Of a stretch of 32,044 bases of DNA, positions 7,111 to 14,768 are shown one piece after another; position 1 is the first letter of the stretch, and the number at the start of each line of letters is the position of its first letter. The DNA lies in the NCBI GenBank assembly GCA_003215175.1, contig QCKS01000016.1:1-32044 (forward strand). The letters run 5' to 3'. A program made the translations under genes and the position numbers. Source of the stretch: Acidimicrobiales bacterium AG-410-I20. GTDB lineage: Bacteria; Actinomycetota; Acidimicrobiia; Acidimicrobiales; MedAcidi-G1. The notes beneath the pieces are model-generated. The model made no database searches. It worked only from the letters and a program-made list of their open reading frames with translations, and was not told the origin of the DNA.

Positions 7111-9135
7111 GTGACAGACCTTTATTCCCACAAGATTGCCCCCTGCATTGACTATTCTCAAGACAGTATGAGTGATATAAAAATAACCCTTCCAGATGGC
7201 TCTTCTCGAACCTTGCCAGAAGGTTCCACGGGGCACGACCTTGCGGCTGACATAGGTGCAGGATTAGCGAAGGCTGCCCTCGTAGTTAAAAAAGACGAAG
7301 AACTTCATGACTTAAGTGCTCCGTTAGAAGATGGGGATGTAGTAGCGATAGTCACTCAAGAAACTGAAGAAGGGCTAGAAGTCCTAAGGCATTCAACTGC
7401 TCACGTACTAGCCCAAGCAGTATTGGACCTCTGGCCAGATGCTACCTATGCCATAGGTCCTCCTATAGAGAATGGGTTTTATTACGATTTTTACTTACCA
7501 GACAATGCTTCCTTCAATCCTGAAGATCTTGAAGTGATTGAGAAAAAGATGCGAGAAATCGTTAAGGCTGATCAGAAATTTCATCGGCATGAAATAACAA
7601 CGGATGAAGCACTAAAACTTTTTTCTAATCACGAATATAAGAAAGAGATCATCGAGAAAGTTTCTTCAGGTGGAAGTGATCAGGAACTATCTTCAGAAGT
7701 TAATTCAGATGGAACCGTGAGTTACTACCAGAATGACGAAGGTTTTATTGATTTGTGTTTAGGGCCTCATGTTCCCTCCACGGGGAGGCTTGGACACTTT
7801 GCTTTACAAAAGGTAGCTGGGGCTTATTGGCGTGGTGACACAAATAGGCCAATGCTACAAAGGATCTATGGAACGGCTTGGGCTAATAAAAAAGATTTAA
7901 AAGAACACCTAGAACGGTTAGTTGAAGCTGAAAAAAGAGATCATCGACGACTCGCCTCCGATCTAGATTTGGTTTCTTGGCCAGAAACGCTTGGGCCTGG
8001 TTTAGCAGTATGGCACCCCAAAGGGGCACTTGTTCGAAAGATTATTGAAGACTACAGCCGGGAACGACACGAAGCTGGGGGATATGACTTCGTTTATAGT
8101 CCCCACATTGCTAAATCTGTTCTCTGGGAAACGAGCGGGCATTTAGATTTCTACGCCGAAGGAATGTATCCCCCAATGGAACTCGACGGGGCATCTTATT
8201 ATCCCAAGCCAATGAACTGCCCATTTCATGTAGCGGTCTACCAGAGTAGCCAACGCAGTTACCGTGAATTACCTTTACGGTTTTTTGAATTAGGAACGGT
8301 TTACCGATATGAACTCTCAGGAGCTATCCACGGCTTATTAAGAAGTCGTGGATTCACCCAAGATGACTCTCATATTTTCTGCACTCGTGAAGACATAGGA
8401 AAAGAGCTTGCTTCTCTTCTTAATTTCACTCTTTCCGTTCTCCAAGCATTTGGGTTCACTGATTTTCAAGCCAAGTTATCTACCCGCCCACAAGAAAAAT
8501 CTGTTGGAGAAGATGAACTTTGGAACTCAGCCACAGATGGACTAAGGGCAGCCTTAGAATCAGCCAATCTGGAATACATCGTTGATGAAGGAGGAGGAGC
8601 CTTCTACGGTCCAAAAATAGATGTAGACATCACCGATGCCATTGGTCGGTCATGGCAACTCTCCACAATTCAACTTGATTTCAATCTGCCAGAACGTTTC
8701 GAACTCGAATACGTAGGAACAGATGGAAATCGTCATCGTCCCGTAATGATCCATCGAGCATTAATGGGATCGATAGAAAGATTCTTTGGAGTCTTACTAG
8801 AACACTACGCAGGAGCGTTCCCCACCTGGTTAGCCCCAGAACAAGTCCGGATTTTGCCGATCGCAGAAGAACATGATGACTACGCCCACGAATTACTCCA
8901 AAAACTAACCACTGCTGGATTCCGCGCCACGATTGAAGCAGCAACCGACCCCTTAGGTAAGAGAGTTCGAGAAGCAAAAGTTGAGAAAATCCCACATGTT
9001 CTCGTAGTAGGAAAAGACGACGTGGCCAACGAAACAGTAGGAGAGAATGTTCGTGGGTCTGACGAACCAGAACGCGATCTGCCGTTTACTGAGTTTATTT
9101 CCCGATTAACCGCTGAAGTCGAAGAACGCCAGTGA
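7111..9135 (+). CDS. thrS: Threonyl-tRNA synthetase
   Basis: Charges tRNA-Thr and edits mischarged serine. Domains run in the usual order: TGS domain (about 20-85, ITLPDGSSRTLPEG), the editing/SAD domain with HSTAHVLAQA (H94, H98), then the class II core with MNCPFH (zinc cysteine), the motif 2 region around FFELGTVYRYELSG and RSRGFTQDDSHIFC, motif 3 in MIHRALMGSIERFFG, and the C-terminal anticodon-binding domain (VRILPIAEEHDDYA). Length 674 is normal. The GTG start at 7111 has an AGAGG site and adds 19 residues; an ATG at 7168 (MSDIKITLPDG) matches the usual family N-terminus, so the start is not settled. It is followed by a GTGA overlap with the HIT gene, as in mycobacterial thrS-Rv2613c. 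I see no T-box leader. Confidence 0.95.
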   Translation: MTDLYSHKIAPCIDYSQDSMSDIKITLPDGSSRTLPEGSTGHDLAADIGAGLAKAALVVKKDEELHDLSAPLEDGDVVAIVTQETEEGLEVLRHSTAHVLAQAVLDLWPDATYAIGPPIENGFYYDFYLPDNASFNPEDLEVIEKKMREIVKADQKFHRHEITTDEALKLFSNHEYKKEIIEKVSSGGSDQELSSEVNSDGTVSYYQNDEGFIDLCLGPHVPSTGRLGHFALQKVAGAYWRGDTNRPMLQRIYGTAWANKKDLKEHLERLVEAEKRDHRRLASDLDLVSWPETLGPGLAVWHPKGALVRKIIEDYSRERHEAGGYDFVYSPHIAKSVLWETSGHLDFYAEGMYPPMELDGASYYPKPMNCPFHVAVYQSSQRSYRELPLRFFELGTVYRYELSGAIHGLLRSRGFTQDDSHIFCTREDIGKELASLLNFTLSVLQAFGFTDFQAKLSTRPQEKSVGEDELWNSATDGLRAALESANLEYIVDEGGGAFYGPKIDVDITDAIGRSWQLSTIQLDFNLPERFELEYVGTDGNRHRPVMIHRALMGSIERFFGVLLEHYAGAFPTWLAPEQVRILPIAEEHDDYAHELLQKLTTAGFRATIEAATDPLGKRVREAKVEKIPHVLVVGKDDVANETVGENVRGSDEPERDLPFTEFISRLTAEVEERQ

Positions 9136-9650
9136 GCAACTTAGAACATCTATGGGCTGGATGGAGACAGGCATACATAAAAGGTGAAAATAATCAACAG
9201 TCGTTGGTTGATGTCCCGGAAGGAATATCAATCTTTTCAGCCATAGAAAAAAGTGGTCTTCCAGACGAAGAAACTCTCATTATTCACCGCGGGGAAACCT
9301 GCTTCGTCTTACTGAATGTTTACCCTTACACCACTGGGCACACAATGGTCATTCCATTTAGAGAAGTAGAGAATCTAACTGACCTCACAGACCAAGAACA
9401 CAATGAACTTTGGAACCTCGTTAGAAGAACCGTGCAATCTCTAGAAAACGCTTATAAACCCGATGGCATCAACGTTGGCCTCAATCAAGGAAAAGCTGCG
9501 GGTGCAGGAATCCCTGAACATCTCCATGTTCATTGTCTTCCTCGCTGGTCAGGCGATACAAATTTTTCAACAACAGTTGCAGGAGCAAGAGTGCTTCCTG
9601 AATCTTTAATGGATACTTGGACTCGATTGTGTAAGGAATGGAATAAATGA
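9132..9650 (+). CDS. HIT-family Ap4A phosphorylase-like protein
   Basis: The 172-residue protein has the histidine-triad motif H130-L-H132-V-H134 in PEHLHVHCLPRWSGDTNF, and the family N-terminus (LEHLWAGWRQAYI) typical of the actinobacterial Ap4A phosphorylase group (mycobacterial Rv2613c). Such proteins cleave diadenosine tetraphosphate, a by-product of aminoacyl-tRNA synthetases, which fits the location directly after thrS. The nucleotide-binding part includes GETCFVLLNVYPYTTGHTMV and GINVGLNQGKAAGAGIPEH. The start is GTG at 9132, overlapping the thrS stop by 4 bases; an ATGA overlap joins it to the next gene. In mycobacteria pgsA follows at this spot; here it is replaced by a secreted hydrolase. 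Enzyme specificity is inferred from the family and synteny. Confidence 0.88.
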   Translation: MSNLEHLWAGWRQAYIKGENNQQSLVDVPEGISIFSAIEKSGLPDEETLIIHRGETCFVLLNVYPYTTGHTMVIPFREVENLTDLTDQEHNELWNLVRRTVQSLENAYKPDGINVGLNQGKAAGAGIPEHLHVHCLPRWSGDTNFSTTVAGARVLPESLMDTWTRLCKEWNK

Positions 9651-11164
9651 AGTCAAAAAAAATTCTTCTCTGCTTAACAATCCTTTTATTAGCTACATCC
9701 TGTTCAAGCGAAACATCAGAATCGCAACCCAGCACAAAGCCAGAAGAAGCAGTTTCTACTACAACACTGGAATCCACGACAACGACACAACCAGACACGA
9801 CGACCACTGAAGACATTGAATGGGATACTTGCTACGAAATTTATGAATGCGGTGATCTTCAAGTTCCACTTAACTATTCTGACCTAAATGACGGGCTCAT
9901 AAATATTGCGTTAGTTCGTATACCAGCGACAAGTGAACCTTATTTAGGTCCGCTACTCGTGAACCCTGGTGGACCAGGTGGATCAGGAGTTGAATATGTA
10001 GGGGAATATGGTGAAGTTTGGGAATGGGCTTTTCCTAATTTTGATGTAATAGGGTTTGACCCACGCGGAGTTGGATCAAGCGATCAAGTGAACTGCCCCA
10101 ATGATCCAGACAGCGACGAGAATTGGTTGGCAGAAGATGGTGAAGACATAACAGAGTTTTTCGTTGAAGCGGTAGAGGATGTAGAGGAATGTATGGAAAT
10201 GAGCGGCGAACTCTTCTACCACGTTGGCACCAACAACGTTGCACGCGATATGGACAGCATCCGTGCAGCTGTCGGGGCAGAGGAAATCAATTATCTGGGA
10301 TATTCGTATGGCACAAGAATAGGTGCGGTGTACGCGTCATTTTTCCCAGAAAGAGTACGAGCAATGGTATTAGATGGACCGGTATCTCCCGATGATCATC
10401 CGAGTGCTTTTAGTCCAATTAATGGCCTTGGCTTTGAGAATGCATGGAGCAGGTTTGCAGCGGACTGTGATGCCAGAATGTCTTGCGCCCTAAATGAATA
10501 TGGGGGAGCGGAAGAAACATTTTTCGCAGTAAATGACCTACTAGAAAATAAAAATGTTCCAACTGAAAATAACCGAGAACTTACAGGATCAGAATTTGTA
10601 TTCGCCGCTGGCGCTGCTCTTTACAGTCCCTATATGTGGCCAGATTTAGAGAATGGCATTATTGAAATATTGGAAGAAGGAACAGGGACAATACATCAGC
10701 GTTTACTTGATGAGTATTTTGGGAGGAGAGAAGACGGAAGTTATGAAAATAAGTCTCCTGTTTCATTTTTAGTCAATTGCACAGATGATCCAGTGCGGCC
10801 TACACAAGGCGAAATAGCTAAAGCAGCGGATGAAATAGCTGATCAATTAGAACATTTTGGTCCTCTTTGGCGTTCTAGTACATTCTGTTACGGAATGCCA
10901 CCTTCGTTAGACCCGCTGCATGTAGAGGAAGCTGACCTTGAAACTCCCGCTTTAGTGGTTGCTTTAGAAGGAGATCCAGCAACACCCATAGATTGGGCTC
11001 GAGGGTTGACAGGCTCTATAGGGGAAGCAGTTTTGATTACAAGCAACGGGGATGGACATGGTGCGTTCCTAGGGAATAGCGAATGTGTAACAGACGCTGT
11101 TTTTGAGTATCTCTTTTACCTAGATGTTCCTGCCGATGGATGGTCATGCGAAGAGCCAAACTAG
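9647..11164 (+). CDS. Secreted lipoprotein alpha/beta hydrolase, tripeptidyl-aminopeptidase-like
   Basis: A 505-residue exported hydrolase. A lipoprotein signal (KKILLCLTILLLATSC, lipidated C19) is followed by a Ser/Thr-rich linker (about 20-55) that would extend the enzyme from the membrane. The catalytic domain has the oxyanion loop NPGGPGGSG (106-114), nucleophile elbow GYSYG with S220, and C-terminal acid and base D443 (EGDPATP) and H471 (GDGHGAF). This layout, with the late TAP-like C-terminal region, is that of the SlpD/SlpE/Rv2223c-type tripeptidyl aminopeptidases, which trim peptides outside the cell. Several paired cysteines suit an extracytoplasmic location. It overlaps the HIT gene stop by 4 bases (ATGA) and its own end is overlapped by a 55-codon membrane-protein gene. 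Confidence 0.87.
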   Translation: MKSKKILLCLTILLLATSCSSETSESQPSTKPEEAVSTTTLESTTTTQPDTTTTEDIEWDTCYEIYECGDLQVPLNYSDLNDGLINIALVRIPATSEPYLGPLLVNPGGPGGSGVEYVGEYGEVWEWAFPNFDVIGFDPRGVGSSDQVNCPNDPDSDENWLAEDGEDITEFFVEAVEDVEECMEMSGELFYHVGTNNVARDMDSIRAAVGAEEINYLGYSYGTRIGAVYASFFPERVRAMVLDGPVSPDDHPSAFSPINGLGFENAWSRFAADCDARMSCALNEYGGAEETFFAVNDLLENKNVPTENNRELTGSEFVFAAGAALYSPYMWPDLENGIIEILEEGTGTIHQRLLDEYFGRREDGSYENKSPVSFLVNCTDDPVRPTQGEIAKAADEIADQLEHFGPLWRSSTFCYGMPPSLDPLHVEEADLETPALVVALEGDPATPIDWARGLTGSIGEAVLITSNGDGHGAFLGNSECVTDAVFEYLFYLDVPADGWSCEEPN

Positions 11165-11313
11165 TTCAGTATCTACTACTCGTTGGCTTGTTAATTACAG
11201 GGATCCTGACCGGAGTTCTTCATCCAAGCGCAATAATTTTCTTGTTTGTTCTCTGGTTCGTGGTCGTGCTCATAAGTAAAGCCGCCGAGCGTCACGGTCA
11301 AAAAGATAGGTAA
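11146..11313 (+). CDS. Small two-helix membrane protein (55 aa)
   Basis: An ATG at 11146, inside the last codons of the preceding hydrolase gene (19-base overlap in another frame), opens a 55-residue frame ending in TAA at 11313. The N-terminus MRRAKLVQ is basic, followed by helix one (YLLLVGLLITGILTGVL), a short HPS turn, helix two (AIIFLFVLWFVVVLI) and a polar tail (SKAAERHGQKDR). The positive-inside rule puts both ends in the cytoplasm. The hairpin hydrophobic pattern and the overlap with the upstream stop support a real, translationally coupled gene. I do not recognise a family. It otherwise leaves a 184-base gap with no explanation. Confidence 0.65.
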   Translation: MRRAKLVQYLLLVGLLITGILTGVLHPSAIIFLFVLWFVVVLISKAAERHGQKDR

Positions 11314-11348
11314 AAGTAATCATCAGATTCAATAGGTAAAGTAGGTTC

Positions 11349-12071
11349 ATGCGAAAAATATTATTCATCTTGATAACAGCCCTTGTAGCCTTTGGCTGCT
11401 CTTCAGACAAAAGTTCTGTAGTGGAAGAAACAGCAGAGGTGTCGTCAACTACAGAAACGACAATGACTGCGACTGAAGAAGAAGTCGTTGAAGAAGAAGT
11501 CGTTGAAGAAGAAGTCGTTGAAGAAGAAGTCGTTGAAGAAGAAGTCGTTGAAGAAGAAGTCGTTGAAGAAGAAACTACATCGGCTTGTGACTCATGGGAT
11601 GCTGATCCAAAAGTGACGGTTGGCTGGCCTGGATCTTCAGGAGATTTTTCAGGGCCTAGTATTCAGGAAACAGCCCGGATTGGGGCACATGATGGTTATG
11701 ACCGTTGGGTTTTAGAATTCCGCCCCGGAAGCACTCCTCCAACGGGATGGGAGATCTGGTGGACTGGAAATTATATTAATTCTGACGTTGGAGAAGAGAG
11801 TTTTGATCCAACGGAAGAGGTGGAAGGTTTAGAGTATTTGACTATCAGGATGCTTTCTTCAAGTGGATGGGCGTTACCGGAGGAAGAATGGTATGACGGG
11901 CCACGGGATTTATATGGATCTGATGCAGGAACAAGTAACTTGATGCAGGCATCGCTCATGGGAGATTTTGAAGGCTACTCAACTTGGGCAATAGGAGTAG
12001 ATCATGAAGCACCTTTCAACGTGTACACTCTTGCAGAGCCATCACGGCTAGTTATAGATATTTGTCACTAA
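11349..12071 (+). CDS. Secreted lipoprotein with EVVEE tandem repeat linker
   Basis: A 240-residue lipoprotein: signal MRKILFILITALVAFGC with lipidated C17, a Ser/Thr stretch, then an acidic linker of six EVVEE repeats (about residues 45-74), and a globular C-terminal domain (about 78-240) rich in Trp and Gly (VTVGWPGSSGDF, GYDRWVLEF, GWEIWWTGNY). The C-terminal part has an alternating hydrophobic, beta-rich look (about residues 84-238) and resembles the AMIN-like domains of some actinobacterial lipoproteins, but I cannot assign it firmly. Two cysteines near its ends (in SACDSW and VIDICH) could pair. The stop abuts that of the convergent gene with no bases between. It is one of four lipoprotein genes within 9647-13854. 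Confidence 0.75.
   Translation: MRKILFILITALVAFGCSSDKSSVVEETAEVSSTTETTMTATEEEVVEEEVVEEEVVEEEVVEEEVVEEEVVEEETTSACDSWDADPKVTVGWPGSSGDFSGPSIQETARIGAHDGYDRWVLEFRPGSTPPTGWEIWWTGNYINSDVGEESFDPTEEVEGLEYLTIRMLSSSGWALPEEEWYDGPRDLYGSDAGTSNLMQASLMGDFEGYSTWAIGVDHEAPFNVYTLAEPSRLVIDICH
11481..11570 (+). repeat. Six perfect 15-base tandem repeats (coding, EVVEE)
   Basis: The unit GAAGTCGTTGAAGAA occurs six times without a single mismatch (11481-11495, 11496-11510, 11511-11525, 11526-11540, 11541-11555, 11556-11570). Each unit keeps frame and encodes E-V-V-E-E. Identity at silent positions points to recent slippage expansion, so the copy number probably varies between strains. Confidence 0.95.
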
Positions 12072-13058
12072 TTAATCCAAAGGTGGAAGAGTTCCTTCCT
12101 GCATTTTGAAAAGAAAATAGTCACTTCCAGTTATTGTTGACGGATCACAACCAGGAGTGCGGATATTTTCAAGTTGCTCCCAGATCATTCCATCGGAAGA
12201 AACTTGGTGCCTCATTCCGTCAAGGGAACACGTCAGCAAACGAAACATTCCATCTTGATATGACAGATCCGGAACACCTCCTGTCACAGCAGTGATTAAT
12301 TCAAAAGTACCACCTGGTTCTTTACGAAAAATTTCACTCTTTGGGTTTTCTTCCGACAGAATTCCAACCGCTAACCACCAAGTCTCTTCAATAATCACTA
12401 CGGACGGGTCAAACCGGTCCTCCATATCAAGTAGGGCGTATTGCGAAGAAAAGTTTTGTCCATCGTTAGAAGTGAGGTAGCAGATCGGGCCGGGGGGGCC
12501 TTGTCGGAGAAAACCATCTAAAACAATCAACCCAATAGTTGAGTCATCAATAAGAACAACATCAGGGTCGACCATTCCAGAAAAAACTTCTCCATCAACA
12601 GTTATTGGACCATGGTCAGTAAACACATCTTCTTCCAAAGTGCCATGATGTATCACATGATCCTCTGCAGCTACCCACCAAATATGAATAGTGTCTCCGA
12701 TCATCAATCCATCAGCTACCGACGCTTGCTCTATAAGAAGTTCAGAGTCAGCAATTCTTATGTCTTCAAGTTGGCCAATCCAAATTTGATGAGAACTCAA
12801 AGGATCCGCATATTCAGGTAGGCCATGGCCGTCTTCACTGCATTTAGCTAAAGGAGCGGTTGTGGTAGTAGTAGCAAGAGTTGTAGGGGGGGAAGTGACA
12901 GTTGTTGAAACTTGTGATGGTGTAGAAGTTGAAGAAAGAGAAGGCTCAGTAGTCGAGGTTGAAGGCAGATTCACACCTTCTTGATCCGAACCACCCGAAG
13001 AGTTCGAACATCCATAAGTCAGGAATACAGAAAGTAAGAGATAAAGAAGTTTCTTCAC
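12072..13058 (-). CDS. Lipoprotein with Ser/Thr-rich linker and probable beta-propeller domain
   Basis: A 328-residue exported protein of unknown function. The signal MKKLLYLLLSVFLTYGC predicts lipidation at C17. Residues 18-70 are a low-complexity Ser/Thr/Pro linker (STSTTEPSLSSTSTPSQVS, TTTTTAPL). The remainder shows repeated short strands with patterns such as IWWVAAEDHVIHHGT, DPDVVLIDDSTIGLIVLDG, ICYLTSNDGQNFS and DPSVVIIEETWWLAVG, each with D-x-S/D-x-V and 'S-D/N-DG' turns. This is the look of a five- or six-bladed propeller of the sialidase/glycosyl-hydrolase-43 type, but I see no clear catalytic set. It is divergent from the LppM-like gene (34 bases) and convergent with the repeat lipoprotein. 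Confidence 0.7.
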   Translation of the reverse strand: MKKLLYLLLSVFLTYGCSNSSGGSDQEGVNLPSTSTTEPSLSSTSTPSQVSTTVTSPPTTLATTTTTAPLAKCSEDGHGLPEYADPLSSHQIWIGQLEDIRIADSELLIEQASVADGLMIGDTIHIWWVAAEDHVIHHGTLEEDVFTDHGPITVDGEVFSGMVDPDVVLIDDSTIGLIVLDGFLRQGPPGPICYLTSNDGQNFSSQYALLDMEDRFDPSVVIIEETWWLAVGILSEENPKSEIFRKEPGGTFELITAVTGGVPDLSYQDGMFRLLTCSLDGMRHQVSSDGMIWEQLENIRTPGCDPSTITGSDYFLFKMQEGTLPPLD

Positions 13059-13092
13059 AGAAAGAACTTAGTGCATGGTCTAGGATTAAACC

Positions 13093-13854
13093 ATGAAAAA
13101 ATTAGGCCTTATTTCGATTCTCCTTTCTGTACTTTTGATCCTGACCTCTTGTATGAAGGTGACCATGTCACTTGAAGTAGGTAAAGATGGCAATGGAACA
13201 ATGGAGGGAAGTTTTCTTTTCAGTAAAAAAATTGCTCAGATTGCAGAGATGAGTGGTGAAGACACTGGTGATTTCTGCTCACAAGTAACCGAAGATGAAA
13301 TGGGAGTCGCTCCGCCGGAGGGAGCAGATGAAGTAACCCTTTTTGAAGATGACGATTGGTGCGGTTATTCGTTTATTGGCACTTTCCAAGACTTTAAAGT
13401 CCCTGATAGTGAAGATGAAGCTGCTCCTTCTTTCACCGTAGCAGGCGATGAAATCACATTTTCAATGGAAATGGATATAGGGGAACTTGGGCTAGGTGGA
13501 ATGTCGGAAGACGCTGAAAGCGACGGAATTGAATTCCAACAAATGATGGAAATATTTGATATCCCAGAACCTGAGTTTGTTGTTGCTGTAACTCTGCCAG
13601 GTGAAGTGACTGCCCACAATGCTGACTCCTTAGAAGGTTCCACCCTCACGTGGAACATAGATCTACTTGATGAACAAGAATCTGGAAGTTTAAGCGCTAC
13701 TGCAGATATGTCTTCCGGGAGTAGCAGTAGTTCAAATACAGGAACAATAATTGGTATTGCTGTAGGTGTCGCAGTTGCGTTATTGGTAGTAAGGCAACGA
13801 GTAAGTGCCAAGAAATTAGATGTTTCTGAAGAAGATGACCCAATCTTTGAATAA
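13093..13854 (+). CDS. LppM-like lipoprotein with C-terminal membrane anchor
   Basis: A 253-residue lipoprotein: signal MKKLGLISILLSVLLILTSC (C20) directly followed by MKVTMSLEVGKDGNGTMEG, the strand pattern that opens the LppM domain (mycobacterial Rv2171). A beta-rich extracellular domain runs to about residue 205 and includes the typical 'L-x-G-x-x-L-x-W-x-x-x-L' close (SLEGSTLTWNIDL). A Ser-rich spacer precedes one transmembrane helix (TIIGIAVGVAVALLVV) and a short charged tail. LppM proteins are known envelope factors in mycobacteria; the molecular role is not settled. Architecture matches LppM even though identity looks low, so the assignment is moderate. The patatin gene follows after 26 bases in the same direction. 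Confidence 0.68.
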   Translation: MKKLGLISILLSVLLILTSCMKVTMSLEVGKDGNGTMEGSFLFSKKIAQIAEMSGEDTGDFCSQVTEDEMGVAPPEGADEVTLFEDDDWCGYSFIGTFQDFKVPDSEDEAAPSFTVAGDEITFSMEMDIGELGLGGMSEDAESDGIEFQQMMEIFDIPEPEFVVAVTLPGEVTAHNADSLEGSTLTWNIDLLDEQESGSLSATADMSSGSSSSSNTGTIIGIAVGVAVALLVVRQRVSAKKLDVSEEDDPIFE

Positions 13855-13880
13855 ATTTTCTTATCTCGATTTACTATTAA

Positions 13881-14768
13881 ATGATGCGCAGAACTTTTCC
13901 TCTTAAGAGAATTACGCGGGGCTTCCTTCAACGAAGAGGCAAAGGTACCGTTTTTGTTCTTTCCGGTGGGGCAGTACGAGGAGCCGCACAAGTAGGCATG
14001 CTCCGCGCCGCATTAGAAGAAGGAATATTCCCAGACCAGATAGTTGGAGTTTCCGCTGGAGCGCTCAATGGTTTGTCTTTAGCTTCGAACCCAACTTTGC
14101 AGCAAATAAGTGTTTTAGAAGAGGTATGGAAAAAAACAGCGGAGAAGTCACCCATTCGAGGGAGTCTCGTGCGTAACCTTGCTGCCATTATTCGCGGAAA
14201 ACCGAGTTTCGACAATGGAGAACGGCTCCGCGAACTTATTTCAGAGAACATCCCGGTTCAAGATATAAGTCAAACCAAAATTCCATTCCATTTAGCCACT
14301 ACAGCGGCATCTTCAGGGAGGCAAGTTTGGTGGCGTAAAGGACCAGCGGTTGACTTGCTTTGTGCCTCAGCAGCGATGCCAGGCGCCTTACCAGCAATAG
14401 AACTTTCTGACGGTGACTATCACCTTGATGGAGGGGTCGTTTCAAATATTCCACTACGGTACGCATGTTCTTTACGTCCAGCACGACTTGTTGTTTTTGA
14501 TGTAGCTGCGGGCTTTCTACCACCGGAAAAACAAACAGCTTTGTCAATTATGATGACCGGATTCCGAGCCGCTACGGCAGAGGTAACACGTCAGGAGTGG
14601 AGAGACATACCTGAGGGAATAGAGGTAATACATTTTCGTTTACCTCTTGATAACCATGGAATAGATGACGATTTTCGTGAAGCGCCACAACTCATGAATC
14701 TTGGCTACATGACCGCATTCGAAACTTTGAATTCTTTGAAACGAAATACCACGAGAACGATGACTTAG
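13881..14768 (+). CDS. Patatin-like phospholipase (RssA type)
   Basis: A 295-residue cytoplasmic patatin-family lipid acyl hydrolase. The oxyanion-hole loop is SGGAVRGAAQVG (28-39), the nucleophile elbow is GVSAG with S58, and the catalytic aspartate is D183 in HLDGG, so the Ser-Asp dyad is complete. The first 20 residues are basic (MMRRTFPLKRITRGFLQRR) and could contact membrane phospholipid, or translation could begin at a later codon; no good ribosome-binding site precedes the ATG pair at 13881/13884. The protein resembles the bacterial RssA/YchK group, whose substrates are mostly unknown. It follows the LppM-like gene by 26 bases and overlaps the stop of the convergent PEP-utilizer gene. 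Confidence 0.88.
   Translation: MMRRTFPLKRITRGFLQRRGKGTVFVLSGGAVRGAAQVGMLRAALEEGIFPDQIVGVSAGALNGLSLASNPTLQQISVLEEVWKKTAEKSPIRGSLVRNLAAIIRGKPSFDNGERLRELISENIPVQDISQTKIPFHLATTAASSGRQVWWRKGPAVDLLCASAAMPGALPAIELSDGDYHLDGGVVSNIPLRYACSLRPARLVVFDVAAGFLPPEKQTALSIMMTGFRAATAEVTRQEWRDIPEGIEVIHFRLPLDNHGIDDDFREAPQLMNLGYMTAFETLNSLKRNTTRTMT

Noticed and set aside
11481-11570. CRISPR array
   Set aside because: The repeats are directly adjacent, 15 bases long and coding, with no spacers.
13365-13991. 208-codon minus-strand frame opposite the LppM-like and patatin genes
   Set aside because: Ser/Thr-rich shadow translation of acidic genes; both overlapped plus-strand genes have clear family features.
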